A DNA stretch of 64,000 nt from Bacteroidia bacterium (GCA_020635905.1 JACJYV010000001.1:310001-374000), one strand, 5' to 3'. Shown: positions 1-9,364, numbered from the stretch's first letter. The notes: generated by a model not told the origin, from the sequence alone. Numbers and translations are program-made.

Positions 1-860
1 TGATTGATTTTATCCGCGGCAAACCAGACGATTTTGGCACCCAACCCAAAAAGTACGCGGCTTTTCACCAGATCAGCTATAAACCCAGTGACAAGTTATC
101 CTTTTCCATTTTTGAATCTGTGGTTTATTCGCCCGTTTTACCCGGGGGAGTTCGCGGTTTTGAACTGGAATATCTGAACCCAATTATTTTTTACCGCAGT
201 GTGGAGCAATCGCTGGGCAGCCCTGACAATTCAATGCTGGGAGGCAGCTGGAAGGCCAATTTTGCCCACCATTTCCAGTTTTATGGTCAATTGCTGATCG
301 ACGATTTCAACTGGGGTAAACGGGATGAAGGCAAGGGTTATTTTGGCAATAAGTACGGCTATCAACTGGGGGGAAAATACATTGATGTGGCGGGAATTTC
401 AGGCCTGGATCTACAGGCAGAATACAACCGCGTACGGCCATTTACTTACCAGCATTTCAATCCCTCTGCCAATTATTCCCACTATGGACAGCCTCTGGCC
501 CATTCTATGGGCGCCAACCTTTGGGATGCCAATCTCATCGTTCGCTATCAGCCCTGGCCGCAATGGTACGGGCAGGCTATTGTAACGGTGGCCCGCAGGG
601 GCGCAGATCTGAACGGTGTGAATAACGGGGGGAATATTTTCCTCAGCTACATTTCAAGGCCAGGCGATTTCAATAATTTCACCACCCAGGGCGAATTGGT
701 GAAACTACTGAATCTGTATGGAAAAATCGGCTACCAGATTCTGAGACTGAATGCCTATGCAGAGGTGGAAGCCCGTTTTCGCAGGGAAAACGAGTTCAGT
801 TCCATGTCCGTGCTGGGCAGTTTGAGATTCAACCTGCCGGATCATCCCATCAAATTTTAG
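1..860 (+). CDS. Wzi/RemB-like outer-membrane beta-barrel protein, 5'-truncated by the window edge
   Basis: The reading frame is open from base 3, so the gene starts outside the window; the GTG at 120 is internal. The visible 285 codons alternate polar and aromatic residues as a beta-barrel does. Motifs typical of capsule-assembly Wzi and gliding-motility RemB-like proteins of Bacteroidota are present, such as GFELEYLNPIIFYRSVEQS and QLLIDDFN, and the protein ends in a strand-like segment. The family sits in the outer membrane and acts in surface polysaccharide assembly or motility; which of these applies here cannot be told. An unspecified porin-like barrel is the alternative. Convergent with the next gene, whose terminator follows this stop codon by a few bases. 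Confidence 0.7.
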   Translation, partial: IDFIRGKPDDFGTQPKKYAAFHQISYKPSDKLSFSIFESVVYSPVLPGGVRGFELEYLNPIIFYRSVEQSLGSPDNSMLGGSWKANFAHHFQFYGQLLIDDFNWGKRDEGKGYFGNKYGYQLGGKYIDVAGISGLDLQAEYNRVRPFTYQHFNPSANYSHYGQPLAHSMGANLWDANLIVRYQPWPQWYGQAIVTVARRGADLNGVNNGGNIFLSYISRPGDFNNFTTQGELVKLLNLYGKIGYQILRLNAYAEVEARFRRENEFSSMSVLGSLRFNLPDHPIKF

Positions 861-863
861 GGA

Positions 864-891
864 CAAAAAAAACCGGGCCAGGGCCCGGTTT
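864..891 (-). terminator. Rho-independent terminator of the 912-1331 gene
   Basis: A 10-bp perfect inverted repeat (AAACCGGGCC at 870-879 with GGCCCGGTTT at 882-891) is followed, in the minus direction, by a T-run (the A-run at 865-872 on the plus strand). No T-run follows on the plus side, so it mainly serves the minus-strand gene. Confidence 0.8.
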
Positions 892-911
892 CGATGATCT
901 TGCTGGAATTA

Positions 912-1331
912 TCAAATTCCCAGTTCTATCCGCTGGATTACATCCTGGATGAAAAGAATGGCTTTGATAATGTCTGGCTTGTCGGCATATGGAACCACAT
1001 TGGCCATGGTGGAATCAATGGCCTGGTTGTGATCACTGCAGCTTACATCCAGTTTCTTGATGAAGGCGTTATTGTCCTTGGTATTGGGAATACCCATATT
1101 GGTCAGGGCCACGGCCTCCCCTTTCTGGTTGAAAGGAACGTAGGGAATGAGCAAATTCAGCTTCTGCACCTGATCAATGTATATTTTGGTCAATTGCAAT
1201 TTGCCAAGTTTATCCAGGTCACCCACAGTAAAAATTTCGGAACGTTCGATGGTTCCTCCGGCTGGTTGCGCACTTACAACTCCTCCCATTACCAGGAGAA
1301 TGGAGAGTGCAATTAGGATTTTTTTCATCAT
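912..1331 (-). CDS. secreted hypothetical protein
   Basis: 139 residues from the ATG-ATG-AAA start; an upstream in-frame ATG at 1382 would place 17 extra residues before an obvious signal peptide, so 1331 is preferred. The signal peptide (MMKKILIALSILLVMGG, cut near VSAQ) marks it as exported. The mature part is mixed alpha/beta with a single Cys (LDVSCSDHNQ) and I recognise no domain in it. It lies 44 bases downstream of the TPR gene on the same strand and ends at a strong terminator, so the two may be co-transcribed. Function unknown. Confidence 0.7.
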   Translation of the reverse strand: MMKKILIALSILLVMGGVVSAQPAGGTIERSEIFTVGDLDKLGKLQLTKIYIDQVQKLNLLIPYVPFNQKGEAVALTNMGIPNTKDNNAFIKKLDVSCSDHNQAIDSTMANVVPYADKPDIIKAILFIQDVIQRIELGI

Positions 1332-1374
1332 TTCAATAGATCTGGTTTGGGTTAAAATTACTTTGTCGAAGGTC

Positions 1375-2670
1375 TCACCCACCAGTCAGTTTTGCTTCAG
1401 CTTCTTTGTATTTGTTATAGTCGTCCATCATTTCCAGACGGATGGTAATTTGCTTCAGAGCACGAATCACGGTCAGGTTTTTAGGATTAAGTTGGTAACA
1501 TTTTTCGAAATTCGGAAGTGCAAGTTTAAAAACTTCGTCTCCTTCCTTCTGGAAAACTGCTGCTTTCTCATAATCCTTTTCGGCATTGGCCTGGTCAAAT
1601 TTCTCCTTGGCCATGTTGTTGTACAAGGCTCCCAGGTTGAAATAAGCGTGTTCTTCCTCGGGTTTAATGGCAATGGCTTTCTTGTAAAATTCGACCGCTT
1701 TGGCAGGATCAATTTTTTCCAGCAAAGAGGCATAAGCTACGTGAATAACGTAGTTATCGGGTTCCTCTTTGGCAGCTTTTTCAAATTTGGCCAAAGCTTC
1801 CTGAAGTTTGTCAGGAGAAACCAGGTAAATATCCAGTTCGAAAGACTGAATGTCTTTGGAGCCATTATTATACTGTTCCTCGGCTTTTGCATAATCTTCG
1901 GCAGAGTAATCAGCTTTTTTCTCCTTAACTTTCTTCCACTCACCATCAAGGGCCTTCTGACCCTGAGAAAGGAAACTGAGCGCTTTGTCGAGGTCCTTGT
2001 CTTTCTGACGAGCCAGGAGAGAAACCCTGTAAAAGGTGTAGCCAATAAAAAGGTCAGGTTGGGCGGGAGGATTGCTTCCAAATAATTTGATGGACTTCTC
2101 GAAAGCAGTCATGGCGCCGGCAGTATCTCCCTTCATCACCATAGACTGGCCGAGCAAATCCTGCACCACATAGCTTTCAGGGCGCATTTCTGCAGCTGCA
2201 TTCAGGTACTTCATGGCTTCACCCAAAACTTCTTTCTGTGCGTCGCCTTTTTGCTTGTAGGCCATTGAAACCATTTCGTTGCCTGAGCCCAGGAACATGG
2301 GATACATGCGCATCAGCTCGGCATCTACTTTGTCTCCCCACTTTCCGTCGTCATGCTTTTTGGCATTGGCATAAGCCTCATAAGCGTCCAGCATGGCATT
2401 GGGATATTTGGCGATCAGTTCAGCGTTTTTATCCCGTTGAGCAGTCATCAGGATGCCCATATACCCTTTTCCAAGGTAATAAAACCCTTTGGGAATGAGC
2501 TTGGCATTCAGTTGCGAGAGGTCGCTCATCCCGATTTTCAGGTTTTTGACTCCTTCTTCATAATCTCCCTGCTGTACGTTGATCACGCCCGTGGTCACCT
2601 TGGTGGATTGGCCAAAGGCAACCGTTGCAGTTGTGAGCACCAACAGGATCAGTGCATAGATGTTTTTCAT
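1375..2670 (-). CDS. secreted tetratricopeptide-repeat protein
   Basis: 431 residues from ATG at 2670 (MKNIYALILLVLTTATVAFG signal peptide); ATG at 2682 is a close alternative. After the signal peptide come TPR-like helical pairs: an N-terminal block, a middle array (AMKYLNAAAEMRPESYVVQD, then AMTAFEKSIKLFG), and a C-terminal array with canonical repeats (AVEFYKKAIAIKPEEEHAYF). TPR arrays are protein-binding scaffolds; in Bacteroidota such periplasmic proteins are common and often unassigned. It starts 40 bases after the gyrA stop on the same strand and is followed by the small secreted protein, so read-through from gyrA is possible. Partner unknown. Confidence 0.8.
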   Translation of the reverse strand: MKNIYALILLVLTTATVAFGQSTKVTTGVINVQQGDYEEGVKNLKIGMSDLSQLNAKLIPKGFYYLGKGYMGILMTAQRDKNAELIAKYPNAMLDAYEAYANAKKHDDGKWGDKVDAELMRMYPMFLGSGNEMVSMAYKQKGDAQKEVLGEAMKYLNAAAEMRPESYVVQDLLGQSMVMKGDTAGAMTAFEKSIKLFGSNPPAQPDLFIGYTFYRVSLLARQKDKDLDKALSFLSQGQKALDGEWKKVKEKKADYSAEDYAKAEEQYNNGSKDIQSFELDIYLVSPDKLQEALAKFEKAAKEEPDNYVIHVAYASLLEKIDPAKAVEFYKKAIAIKPEEEHAYFNLGALYNNMAKEKFDQANAEKDYEKAAVFQKEGDEVFKLALPNFEKCYQLNPKNLTVIRALKQITIRLEMMDDYNKYKEAEAKLTGG

Positions 2671-2710
2671 GGTAATTCTCATAATACTATACAATCGGCG
2701 ATAAAATTAA

Positions 2711-5254
2711 TCAATCTTCCTCAGAATTCCCTGCTTCCTCAACGTTTCCTGAGCCGGATGCAGTATTTTCTGCACCGTCCATTTCACCGTCTTCGCCCAT
2801 TTCATCTTCATCGTCGGTTTCACCAACCTTAGCTACAGAAGCGATTTCATCCCCTTCACTGAGGCGAATCAACCTTACCCCCATGGTGGCACGACCGGCT
2901 TCCCGAACGTCCCCGACGCTCATTCTGATCATGATTCCACGCTTGGTGATGATCATCAGATCGTCTGTATCCAGCACGTGTTTGATGGCGATCAATGCTC
3001 CTGTTTTATCAGAAATATTGATGGTTTTAACACCTTTTCCGCCCCGGCTGGTGGTACGGTAATCTGCAATTCCGCTGCGCTTTCCGTAGCCTTTTTCTGA
3101 AACGACAAGCAGGGTTGCTTCCTCATCTGGTACAACAACCATGCCAACCACTTCGTCGTTTTCATCGCGGAGGCGCACCCCGCGCACGCCGGTCGAATTG
3201 CGGCCCATGGAACGAACCTGATCCTCCTGGAAACGAATGGCCCGTCCTGAACGGATGGCAATAACCACGTGATCCGTGGGCGTCACCAGTTTGGCTTCGA
3301 TCAGATCGTCGCCTTCGTTGATGTTGATGGCAATGATACCATTGGATCGTGGACGGCTGTAGGCACGCAGAGAGGTCTTTTTGACCACACCTTTGCGCGT
3401 ACACATGATGATGGAGGTATTGTCGAGCAACTGATCGTCCTCCAGATTTTCAACGTTGATGAAGGCTTTTACCTTGTCGTCTTTGTCAATCTGGATCAGG
3501 TTTTGAATGGCCCGGCCTTTGGAGGCACGGGTTCCTTCTGGAATGGCATACACCTTCATCCAGTAACAGAGGCCTTTTTCCGTGAAAAAGAGCATGTAAT
3601 TGTGGGTAGTGGCCGAGAAGAGGTGTTCCACGAAATCCTCATCCTTGGTGCCAGCGCCCTTCATGCCTTTTCCACCGCGGTTCTGACGCTTATATTCAGA
3701 GAGTTTGGTACGTTTGATGTAACCCGTGTGAGAAATGGTAATGATCACTTCCTCATTGGGGATATAATCCTCCATGCGGTCACCTGCCACTCCATAAACG
3801 ATCTCAGATCTGCGCTCGTCGCCATACTTGGCCTTCATCTCCTGGAGCTCCGTTTTGATGATATCCATCCTTCGCTCCTCGCGGGCCAGAATGTCCTTCA
3901 TGTCCAGGATCTTGGCCATGATCTGATCGTATTCTTCCCGGATTTTATCCCTTTCCAGACCAGTCAGCCTCTGCAGACGCATGTCCAGAATGGCTTTGGC
4001 CTGAATTTCAGTCAGGTTGAATTCGCTCATGAGGCCATCGCGGGCATCGTCGGGCGATTTGGAGTTGCGAATCAGGGCAATCACCTCGTCGAGGTGATCG
4101 AGGGCAATCAGCAATCCTTCCAGAATATGGGCCCTTTTTTCAGCTTCTTCCAGTTCGAACTGGGTGCGGCGAATGACTACCTCGTGACGGTGATCCACAT
4201 AGTAACGGATCATGTCCTTGAGGTTCAGGGTCATGGGACGACCTTTGACCAGGCACACATTATTGACCCCAAAGGAGGTCTGCATGGGAGTGAGCCTGAA
4301 GAGGTTGTTGCGCACGATATCGGGCACAGCGTCACGCTTCAGGTCAATCACGAGGCGCACGCCTTCGCGGTCAGATTCGTCACGTGCATCGGCGATGCCT
4401 TCAATTTTCTTCTCGTTGACGAGGTCAGCGATTTTCTGGTGGAGGGAAGCTTTATTTACCTGGAATGGGATTTCACTGATAATGATCTGCTCCCTTCCAG
4501 TCGAAGTGGTTTCAAAAAAGGTTTTAGCCCGGATCACCACGCGTCCCCGGCCGGTTTCAAAGGCATTTTTTACCCCGTCATAACCATAAATGATACCACC
4601 CGTTGGGAAATCTGGTGCTTTGATGAATACCATCAATTCCTCAATGGTAATCTCGCGGTTGTCAATGTAGGCTACAATCCCGTCCACACATTCAGCAAGG
4701 TTGTGAGGAGGCATGTTGGTTGCCATCCCTACTGCAATCCCTGAAGCGCCGTTGAGCAACAAGTTGGGAACTTTGGCTGGCAAAACCGAAGGTTCGGTCA
4801 GCGAGTCGTCAAAGTTGGGGCGAAAATCAACCGTATTTTTGTCGATGTCGGCCAGCAATTCCTCGGAAATTCTGCGCAGGCGGGCCTCGGTGTAACGCAT
4901 GGCCGCAGGGCTGTCGCCGTCGAGTGAGCCAAAGTTGCCCTGGCCATCCACGAGGGGGTAACGCAGGGACCACCATTGAGCCATACGCACCATGGTGTCA
5001 TAAACCGCGGTGTCGCCGTGAGGGTGATATTTACCCAAAACTTCACCCACAATCCTGGCTGATTTTTTATAAGGACGGCTTGCTCCCAAACCGAGTTCGG
5101 TCATTCCGTACAAAACACGACGGTGTACTGGCTTCAATCCATCCCGCACGTCCGGAAGGGCACGGGAAACAATTACGGACATCGAGTAGTCGATGTAGGC
5201 TGTCCGCATTTCCTCTTCAATGCCCCGGCTTACAATTCTATCATCTGAAGACAT
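2711..5254 (-). CDS. gyrA: DNA gyrase subunit A
   Basis: 847 residues, full length. GyrA is the breakage-reunion subunit of gyrase, which introduces negative supercoils using ATP hydrolysed by GyrB. The catalytic Tyr is Y121 in AAMRYTEARL. The quinolone-resistance region reads HPHGDTAVYDTMVRMAQ, so the position equal to E. coli Ser83 is Thr82 while the acidic partner Asp86 is kept. The C-terminal wrapping domain carries a GyrA-box-like QNRGGKGMKG and a second SRGGKGVKT, followed by an acidic tail (GETDDEDEMGEDGEMDG). gyrB is not in this window. Divergent from the permease at 5452, with about 200 bases between them. Confidence 0.97.
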   Translation of the reverse strand: MSSDDRIVSRGIEEEMRTAYIDYSMSVIVSRALPDVRDGLKPVHRRVLYGMTELGLGASRPYKKSARIVGEVLGKYHPHGDTAVYDTMVRMAQWWSLRYPLVDGQGNFGSLDGDSPAAMRYTEARLRRISEELLADIDKNTVDFRPNFDDSLTEPSVLPAKVPNLLLNGASGIAVGMATNMPPHNLAECVDGIVAYIDNREITIEELMVFIKAPDFPTGGIIYGYDGVKNAFETGRGRVVIRAKTFFETTSTGREQIIISEIPFQVNKASLHQKIADLVNEKKIEGIADARDESDREGVRLVIDLKRDAVPDIVRNNLFRLTPMQTSFGVNNVCLVKGRPMTLNLKDMIRYYVDHRHEVVIRRTQFELEEAEKRAHILEGLLIALDHLDEVIALIRNSKSPDDARDGLMSEFNLTEIQAKAILDMRLQRLTGLERDKIREEYDQIMAKILDMKDILAREERRMDIIKTELQEMKAKYGDERRSEIVYGVAGDRMEDYIPNEEVIITISHTGYIKRTKLSEYKRQNRGGKGMKGAGTKDEDFVEHLFSATTHNYMLFFTEKGLCYWMKVYAIPEGTRASKGRAIQNLIQIDKDDKVKAFINVENLEDDQLLDNTSIIMCTRKGVVKKTSLRAYSRPRSNGIIAININEGDDLIEAKLVTPTDHVVIAIRSGRAIRFQEDQVRSMGRNSTGVRGVRLRDENDEVVGMVVVPDEEATLLVVSEKGYGKRSGIADYRTTSRGGKGVKTINISDKTGALIAIKHVLDTDDLMIITKRGIMIRMSVGDVREAGRATMGVRLIRLSEGDEIASVAKVGETDDEDEMGEDGEMDGAENTASGSGNVEEAGNSEED

Positions 5255-5451
5255 AGTTTACTGGAAATCAGTTTTTTAAATTCATACACTAAAAAAACAC
5301 GGCAAGTTAAGGAAATACCACCCTGCCTGAAAGATTGGTTTCAACAAAGTTTTGTGGAAAACGAGCTTATTTTCCCGGTTTTTTATGTTTTTTTGCCTAA
5401 CATTAAGCTGGTTTATCCGTACTCAGGTCCAGGGTTTATTCTGCCGATTGC

Positions 5452-6684
5452 ATGAACATTATTGAAAATATCAGAGAGGCCACCCGGGCAGTCAGATCTA
5501 ACCTGGTGCGGTCCATTCTGACCGTGTTTATCATCGGATTTGGAATCATGGCCATTATCGGGGTCAACACCTCGATTGAGGGGATAAAATGGTGGCTCAC
5601 CTATAATTTGTCTTCCCTTGGATCGAATTCTTTTCGCATCAGTAAAAACATTTCCGCCATACAACGCGGGGGCAATCGCGACCGATCCACCATCAACCCG
5701 GTCATTACCTACAAAGAGGCCCTGGAGTTTCAGGAAGGCTTCTCCACCCCAGAAGCCCTGGTTTCAATTTCAGCCATGGGCAGCTTCAACGCCAGCGCCA
5801 AAAGTGGAAACCGCACTTCCAACCCCAATATTCAGTTGATGGGCACGGACGAAAATTACGTTCCAACTTCCAATTACAAGATTGCTGAAGGTCGAAATCT
5901 CAGCCGCAGCGACATCGAGATGCGAAAAAATGTGGTGGTGATTGGCAGCGAAATTTATAATAAACTTTACCCCAACGGAGGTGCTGTAGGCACTGATATC
6001 CAGATCAATAAGCAAACCTACTCCGTAGTTGGGGTTTTTGGTTCAGTGGGGACAGCTGGCATGATGGGAGGAGACAAAATCTGCATTATTCCCATTTCCA
6101 CCCTGCGCAAGGAAACGCCTTACCAGCTTTCCTATTCCATTGCAGTTTTTCTGCCTGATCCTGAAATGATGGTGGAAAAAATCGAAGAGGCCACCGGCCT
6201 CTTTCGTCGGGTAAGGGGCCTGCGACCCAAAGACAGGGACAATTTCGGCATTTCCAAAAGCGACCAGTTTGTCAACAGCCTGATGGACAATCTTCAGGTA
6301 TTGACCCTCTCTGCCACCGTCATTGCCATCATTACCCTGGTGAGTGCGGCCATAGGGCTGCTCAATATCATGCTGGTTTCTGTGACCGAACGAACCCGTG
6401 AAATTGGGGTTCGCAAGGCGTTGGGAGCCCGCAACTATAATATCATGCTGCAATTCCTTACAGAAGCCGTGGTAATCTGCCAGTTTGGGGCCGTGATTGG
6501 CATCATTCTGGGGATTTTGGCCGGGAATGTGATTGGGATGATGATCGGCACTGATTTTCTGGTGCCCTGGAACTGGGTGATTTTTGGCATCGTGGTATGC
6601 ACCCTGGTGGGACTTGGAGCAGGCAGCTACCCGGCCTGGAAGGCTTCCCGCCTCGACCCCATTGATGCTCTCAGATACGAATAA
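5452..6684 (+). CDS. MacB/FtsX-type ABC transporter permease
   Basis: 410 residues with the MacB topology: one N-terminal membrane helix (about residues 18-45, VRSILTVFIIGFGIMAIIGV), a periplasmic MacB_PCD domain of about 230 residues, then three membrane helices. The C-terminal FtsX signature SVTERTREIGVRKALGAR precedes the third helix. Such permeases pair with an ATPase to drive periplasmic substrate or lipoprotein movement without transporting through the membrane themselves. No ATPase gene is adjacent, so the partner must be encoded elsewhere. Convergent with the next gene: the two stop codons abut at 6684/6685. Confidence 0.9.
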   Translation: MNIIENIREATRAVRSNLVRSILTVFIIGFGIMAIIGVNTSIEGIKWWLTYNLSSLGSNSFRISKNISAIQRGGNRDRSTINPVITYKEALEFQEGFSTPEALVSISAMGSFNASAKSGNRTSNPNIQLMGTDENYVPTSNYKIAEGRNLSRSDIEMRKNVVVIGSEIYNKLYPNGGAVGTDIQINKQTYSVVGVFGSVGTAGMMGGDKICIIPISTLRKETPYQLSYSIAVFLPDPEMMVEKIEEATGLFRRVRGLRPKDRDNFGISKSDQFVNSLMDNLQVLTLSATVIAIITLVSAAIGLLNIMLVSVTERTREIGVRKALGARNYNIMLQFLTEAVVICQFGAVIGIILGILAGNVIGMMIGTDFLVPWNWVIFGIVVCTLVGLGAGSYPAWKASRLDPIDALRYE

Positions 6685-8055
6685 TCAAGGCTTCTCTACC
6701 AGCATTCTCAGGGTGATTTCTGCCCCGGATTTCAGCAAAATGTTCAAAAAATAATGACCTGGGGCTATATTATGGTCCAGGGAAAATCTGCCAAAGGCAG
6801 TTCGGCCGGCTATTGAATTCTCCTGAACCAATTTCCATTCCCTGCCGGCCAGATCCGTGAATTTCACCTGCAAAATCTCCTCTTCCAATCCCTCAACCAC
6901 AAAATCGTCTCCTGCTCTAACAGGATTGGGATAAATTTTCAATCCTGCCAAATCCAATTCATCCCGCCCCAGAACGCTCACTTCTACAAAAATACTGTCC
7001 AGCAGCTGGCTGCAACTGTCGGCCGAGGTAATCAGGACGGAATACCAGTCCGTAGAATCCACCCAGATGGAGGGCGTGGTTGCTCCTGTATTCCAAAGGT
7101 AGCTTTGGAAATTATTTCCCGCAGTGAGGTAAACAGAATCTGCTGTAGTGGAAGTGTCGGGCCCCAGGCCCGACCAGGCGGGAGCCACCCAGTTTGTCAG
7201 GCTTGCCTGGTACAAATTGGGGCCTGGAAAGGGCGGAAATGATTCATCAGCAAGGTACAGGGTAGAATTGTCCGCAAGAACAATGGATTCCTTTTGGGAA
7301 TAGGAGCTCAGATTAAGGGTTTGGGACTTCCCTTTAAAGAAATTATGCCCTGTAAAACAGGAAAATAACCAGATTTTCCCGTGACTGAGCAAAACCAGAT
7401 GCTGACCATCCGGGCTGAGGTCAGCGCCTGTAACCCAGTCACTTACCTGAGGACCCGGCCCCGTGTAAAAGCTGTCCAGCAGTTCGGCCACATAGGTACC
7501 TGAATCCTGAGGCAGGCGATACATACGGGTCCAGCCATTCCAGGGGCTGGTGCGGTTTTTGGAAAATAAATAGAGAGAATCTCCCGCAGCCACCATGGCC
7601 TCCATGTCGAAATTTTGCTCAGCCGCAGGCGGCGGGAAAGCAAACTGGTTATCATATTGAAAATGAATAACTTCTGGCACCACAGAGTCTGCAGAAAGAG
7701 CCTCAGGATCTGGAATTTTATAGATTTTCAGGTCCTGTCTATTATTGCTGTTATTGCCAAAATCTCCCAGGTAAATATTTCCCTGAGCATCCCGGGTAAT
7801 ATCTTCCCAATCCACATTGGTGGCTCCCAGCAAGGTGATGGTGCGGGTAATGGACGCGGTGGTGTCGATCTGGTATAATTTGGCAGGATTGCCCCCATCT
7901 GCATGGGCCCAAAGGTGATTTGGACTGGAATATTCCAGCCCTGAAACCTCAGAAAGGGCGGAGCCAAAGCTTCCCTTGGTCTTGAGCAACACATTCTGAC
8001 CAATGCCTAATACAGGCAGGACCATTAGCAAGAGGGAAATAATTCGATTTTTCAT
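6685..8055 (-). CDS. secreted beta-propeller-like protein with T9SS type A sorting domain
   Basis: 456 residues. A signal peptide (MKNRIISLLLMVLPVLGIGQ) is followed by a region with propeller-like blades (VSGLEYSSPNHLWAHADGGN, IYLGDFGNNSNNRQDLKIYK, WVTGADLSPDGQHLVLLSHG) that resembles esterase-like or SdiA-regulated-type propellers. The final ~85 residues form a T9SS type A sorting domain (LKIYPNPVRAGDDFVVEG ... GHYFLNILLKSG), which targets the protein through the outer membrane for secretion or surface attachment. It begins immediately after the rplI terminator, so it needs its own promoter or read-through from the ribosomal operon. Enzymatic role unproven. Confidence 0.85.
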   Translation of the reverse strand: MKNRIISLLLMVLPVLGIGQNVLLKTKGSFGSALSEVSGLEYSSPNHLWAHADGGNPAKLYQIDTTASITRTITLLGATNVDWEDITRDAQGNIYLGDFGNNSNNRQDLKIYKIPDPEALSADSVVPEVIHFQYDNQFAFPPPAAEQNFDMEAMVAAGDSLYLFSKNRTSPWNGWTRMYRLPQDSGTYVAELLDSFYTGPGPQVSDWVTGADLSPDGQHLVLLSHGKIWLFSCFTGHNFFKGKSQTLNLSSYSQKESIVLADNSTLYLADESFPPFPGPNLYQASLTNWVAPAWSGLGPDTSTTADSVYLTAGNNFQSYLWNTGATTPSIWVDSTDWYSVLITSADSCSQLLDSIFVEVSVLGRDELDLAGLKIYPNPVRAGDDFVVEGLEEEILQVKFTDLAGREWKLVQENSIAGRTAFGRFSLDHNIAPGHYFLNILLKSGAEITLRMLVEKP

Positions 8056-8060
8056 GGCAC

Positions 8061-8085
8061 AAAAAAGCCCTCACGGGGAGGGCTT
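8061..8085 (-). terminator. terminator of rpsF-rpsR-rplI operon
   Basis: An 8-bp stem (AAGCCCTC at 8065-8072 with GAGGGCTT at 8078-8085) and 5-base loop are followed in the minus direction by a T-run (plus-strand A-run 8061-8066). It sits between the rplI stop and the start of the T9SS gene and should insulate that gene from ribosomal-protein transcription. Confidence 0.8.
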
Positions 8086-8109
8086 ATGTATGTTGAAGGA
8101 AGGATTGGA

Positions 8110-8559
8110 TCACTTTTCGTGAGCCACAACTTCCATTTTAACCGTAGCTTTAACGTCTTTCAGCACGTCAACCTCGAAGGTATATGAACCAATTTCTTTG
8201 ATCTCAGCGGGAAGTGAAATCCTTTTGCGATCAACTTCAAAGCCTTTTTCAGCAAGTGCATTGGCCACCATCAAGGGGGTAACAGAACCAAACAGCTTGC
8301 CATCGGCACCAGCCAGGGTTTCAATTACCAGGGTAAGTTCAGCAAGTTTTTCAGCCTGCTTCACCGCTTCATCGTGAAGGTGCTGCTTGCGGTGGGCAGC
8401 CTGACGCATATTTTCTTCCACCATTTTGCGGGCAGATTTGGTTGCCATCATGGCAATACCCTGGGGAATGAGGTAATTGCGTGCGAATCCGGGTTTTACA
8501 GAGACGAGATCGCCTTTTTCACCCAAACCTTTTACGTATTCTTTCAGAATGATTTCCAT
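8110..8559 (-). CDS. rplI: 50S ribosomal protein bL9
   Basis: 149 residues, the usual length for bL9. N-terminal rRNA-binding domain (MEIILKEYVKGLGEKGDLVS, GFARNYLIPQGIA), a long connecting helix, and a C-terminal domain (ADGKLFGSVTPLMVANAL) are all intact. Third gene of the minus-strand rpsF-rpsR-rplI operon; its start lies two bases after the rpsR stop, implying translational coupling. A strong terminator follows. Confidence 0.97.
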   Translation of the reverse strand: MEIILKEYVKGLGEKGDLVSVKPGFARNYLIPQGIAMMATKSARKMVEENMRQAAHRKQHLHDEAVKQAEKLAELTLVIETLAGADGKLFGSVTPLMVANALAEKGFEVDRKRISLPAEIKEIGSYTFEVDVLKDVKATVKMEVVAHEK

Positions 8560-8561
8560 AA

Positions 8562-8840
8562 TTACTTCAGTGAGTCGGTTACGAAAGGCAGAAGAGCCAG
8601 ATGACGGGCGCGTTTGATCGCAACGGCGAGTCTGCGCTGGTATTTCAGGCTGGTTCCGGTAAGACGACGGGGCAGGATTTTACCTTGCTCGTTTACAAAT
8701 TTCAACAGGAAGTTGGGGTCTTTGTAGTCGATGTATTTAATTCCGGACCGCTTGAAACGGCAATATTTTTTCTGGTTTTGGCCCGATTTGATTTTATTGA
8801 TCGCGGTGGGTCCTATTCCTTTATCTTTGCGAAATGCCAT
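8562..8840 (-). CDS. rpsR: 30S ribosomal protein bS18
   Basis: 92 residues. The bS18 core is plain (CRFKRSGIKYIDYKDPNFL, then GKILPRRLTGTSLKYQRRLA and IKRARHLALLPF). bS18 pairs with bS6 on the 30S platform; in Bacteroidota these proteins lie near the 3' end of 16S rRNA, and occlusion of the anti-Shine-Dalgarno sequence there has been reported, in keeping with the scarcity of Shine-Dalgarno sites in this window. Middle gene of the operon, eight bases after rpsF. Confidence 0.96.
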   Translation of the reverse strand: MAFRKDKGIGPTAINKIKSGQNQKKYCRFKRSGIKYIDYKDPNFLLKFVNEQGKILPRRLTGTSLKYQRRLAVAIKRARHLALLPFVTDSLK

Positions 8841-8848
8841 ATCAGCAA

Positions 8849-9202
8849 TTATTTATTTTCTTCTACTTTTTTGTCCGTATTAAAGCTACCTGCGCGGCGC
8901 TTCGTATTGTATTCCTGAGCGTATTTGTCCAGACGCACAGTCAGGTAACGGATTACCTGTACGTCGTAGATAAATTCCTGCTCAAGTTTGGCAATGACGT
9001 CGCCTTCGCCAATGAATTCGATGTAGCAGTAAAAGCCGCTGGTCCGTCTTTTAACGGGATAAGCCAGTTTTTGCTGTCCCCAGTGCTCAACGTTGATGAT
9101 TTCGCAACCACTGTCTTTGATCAGCTTCTCAAATTTGCCGGCTACTTTCTTGTAGTCCATTTCGCTCAGTTCGGGAACCACAATGAAGGTGGTTTCGTAC
9201 AT
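8849..9202 (-). CDS. rpsF: 30S ribosomal protein bS6
   Basis: 117 residues from ATG at 9202 (MYETTFIVVPELSEMDYKK), which matches the usual N-terminus of bS6. An in-frame ATG at 9241 would add 13 residues (MNIQLDHKPETRK) not found in the family, but it cannot be excluded. The ferredoxin-like fold motifs GCEIINVEHWGQQKLAYPVK and RTSGFYCYIEF are intact, with a charged C-terminal tail. First gene of the operon, transcribed from tandem promoters at 9276-9395. Confidence 0.93.
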   Translation of the reverse strand: MYETTFIVVPELSEMDYKKVAGKFEKLIKDSGCEIINVEHWGQQKLAYPVKRRTSGFYCYIEFIGEGDVIAKLEQEFIYDVQVIRYLTVRLDKYAQEYNTKRRAGSFNTDKKVEENK

Positions 9203-9275
9203 TTTCCGCGTTTCCGGCTTATGATCTAATTGGATATTCATTCTATGTTTTTCCTCAGTTTTTCCAAAAGAGCCA

Positions 9276-9305
9276 CAAAAATAGGCAAATATTTTAGAAT
9301 GTCAA
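9276..9305 (-). promoter_or_regulatory. Bacteroidota-type promoter P2 of rpsF operon
   Basis: On the minus strand a -33 TTG (9305-9303) lies 19 bases before TATTTTTG (9283-9276), an exact fit to the TAnnTTTG -7 consensus. It is the promoter nearer to rpsF. Confidence 0.55.
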
Positions 9306-9364
9306 TCAACAGATTGAATTTTTTATTGCCTTATTTCCGCTTCAACTCTCTGTTTTGCGGGGAA

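Noticed and set aside
3269..4744. Long open frame of 491 codons on the plus strand, antisense to gyrA
   Set aside because: It lies fully inside gyrA on the other strand, has no family likeness and no promoter; high codon bias of gyrA creates such shadows.
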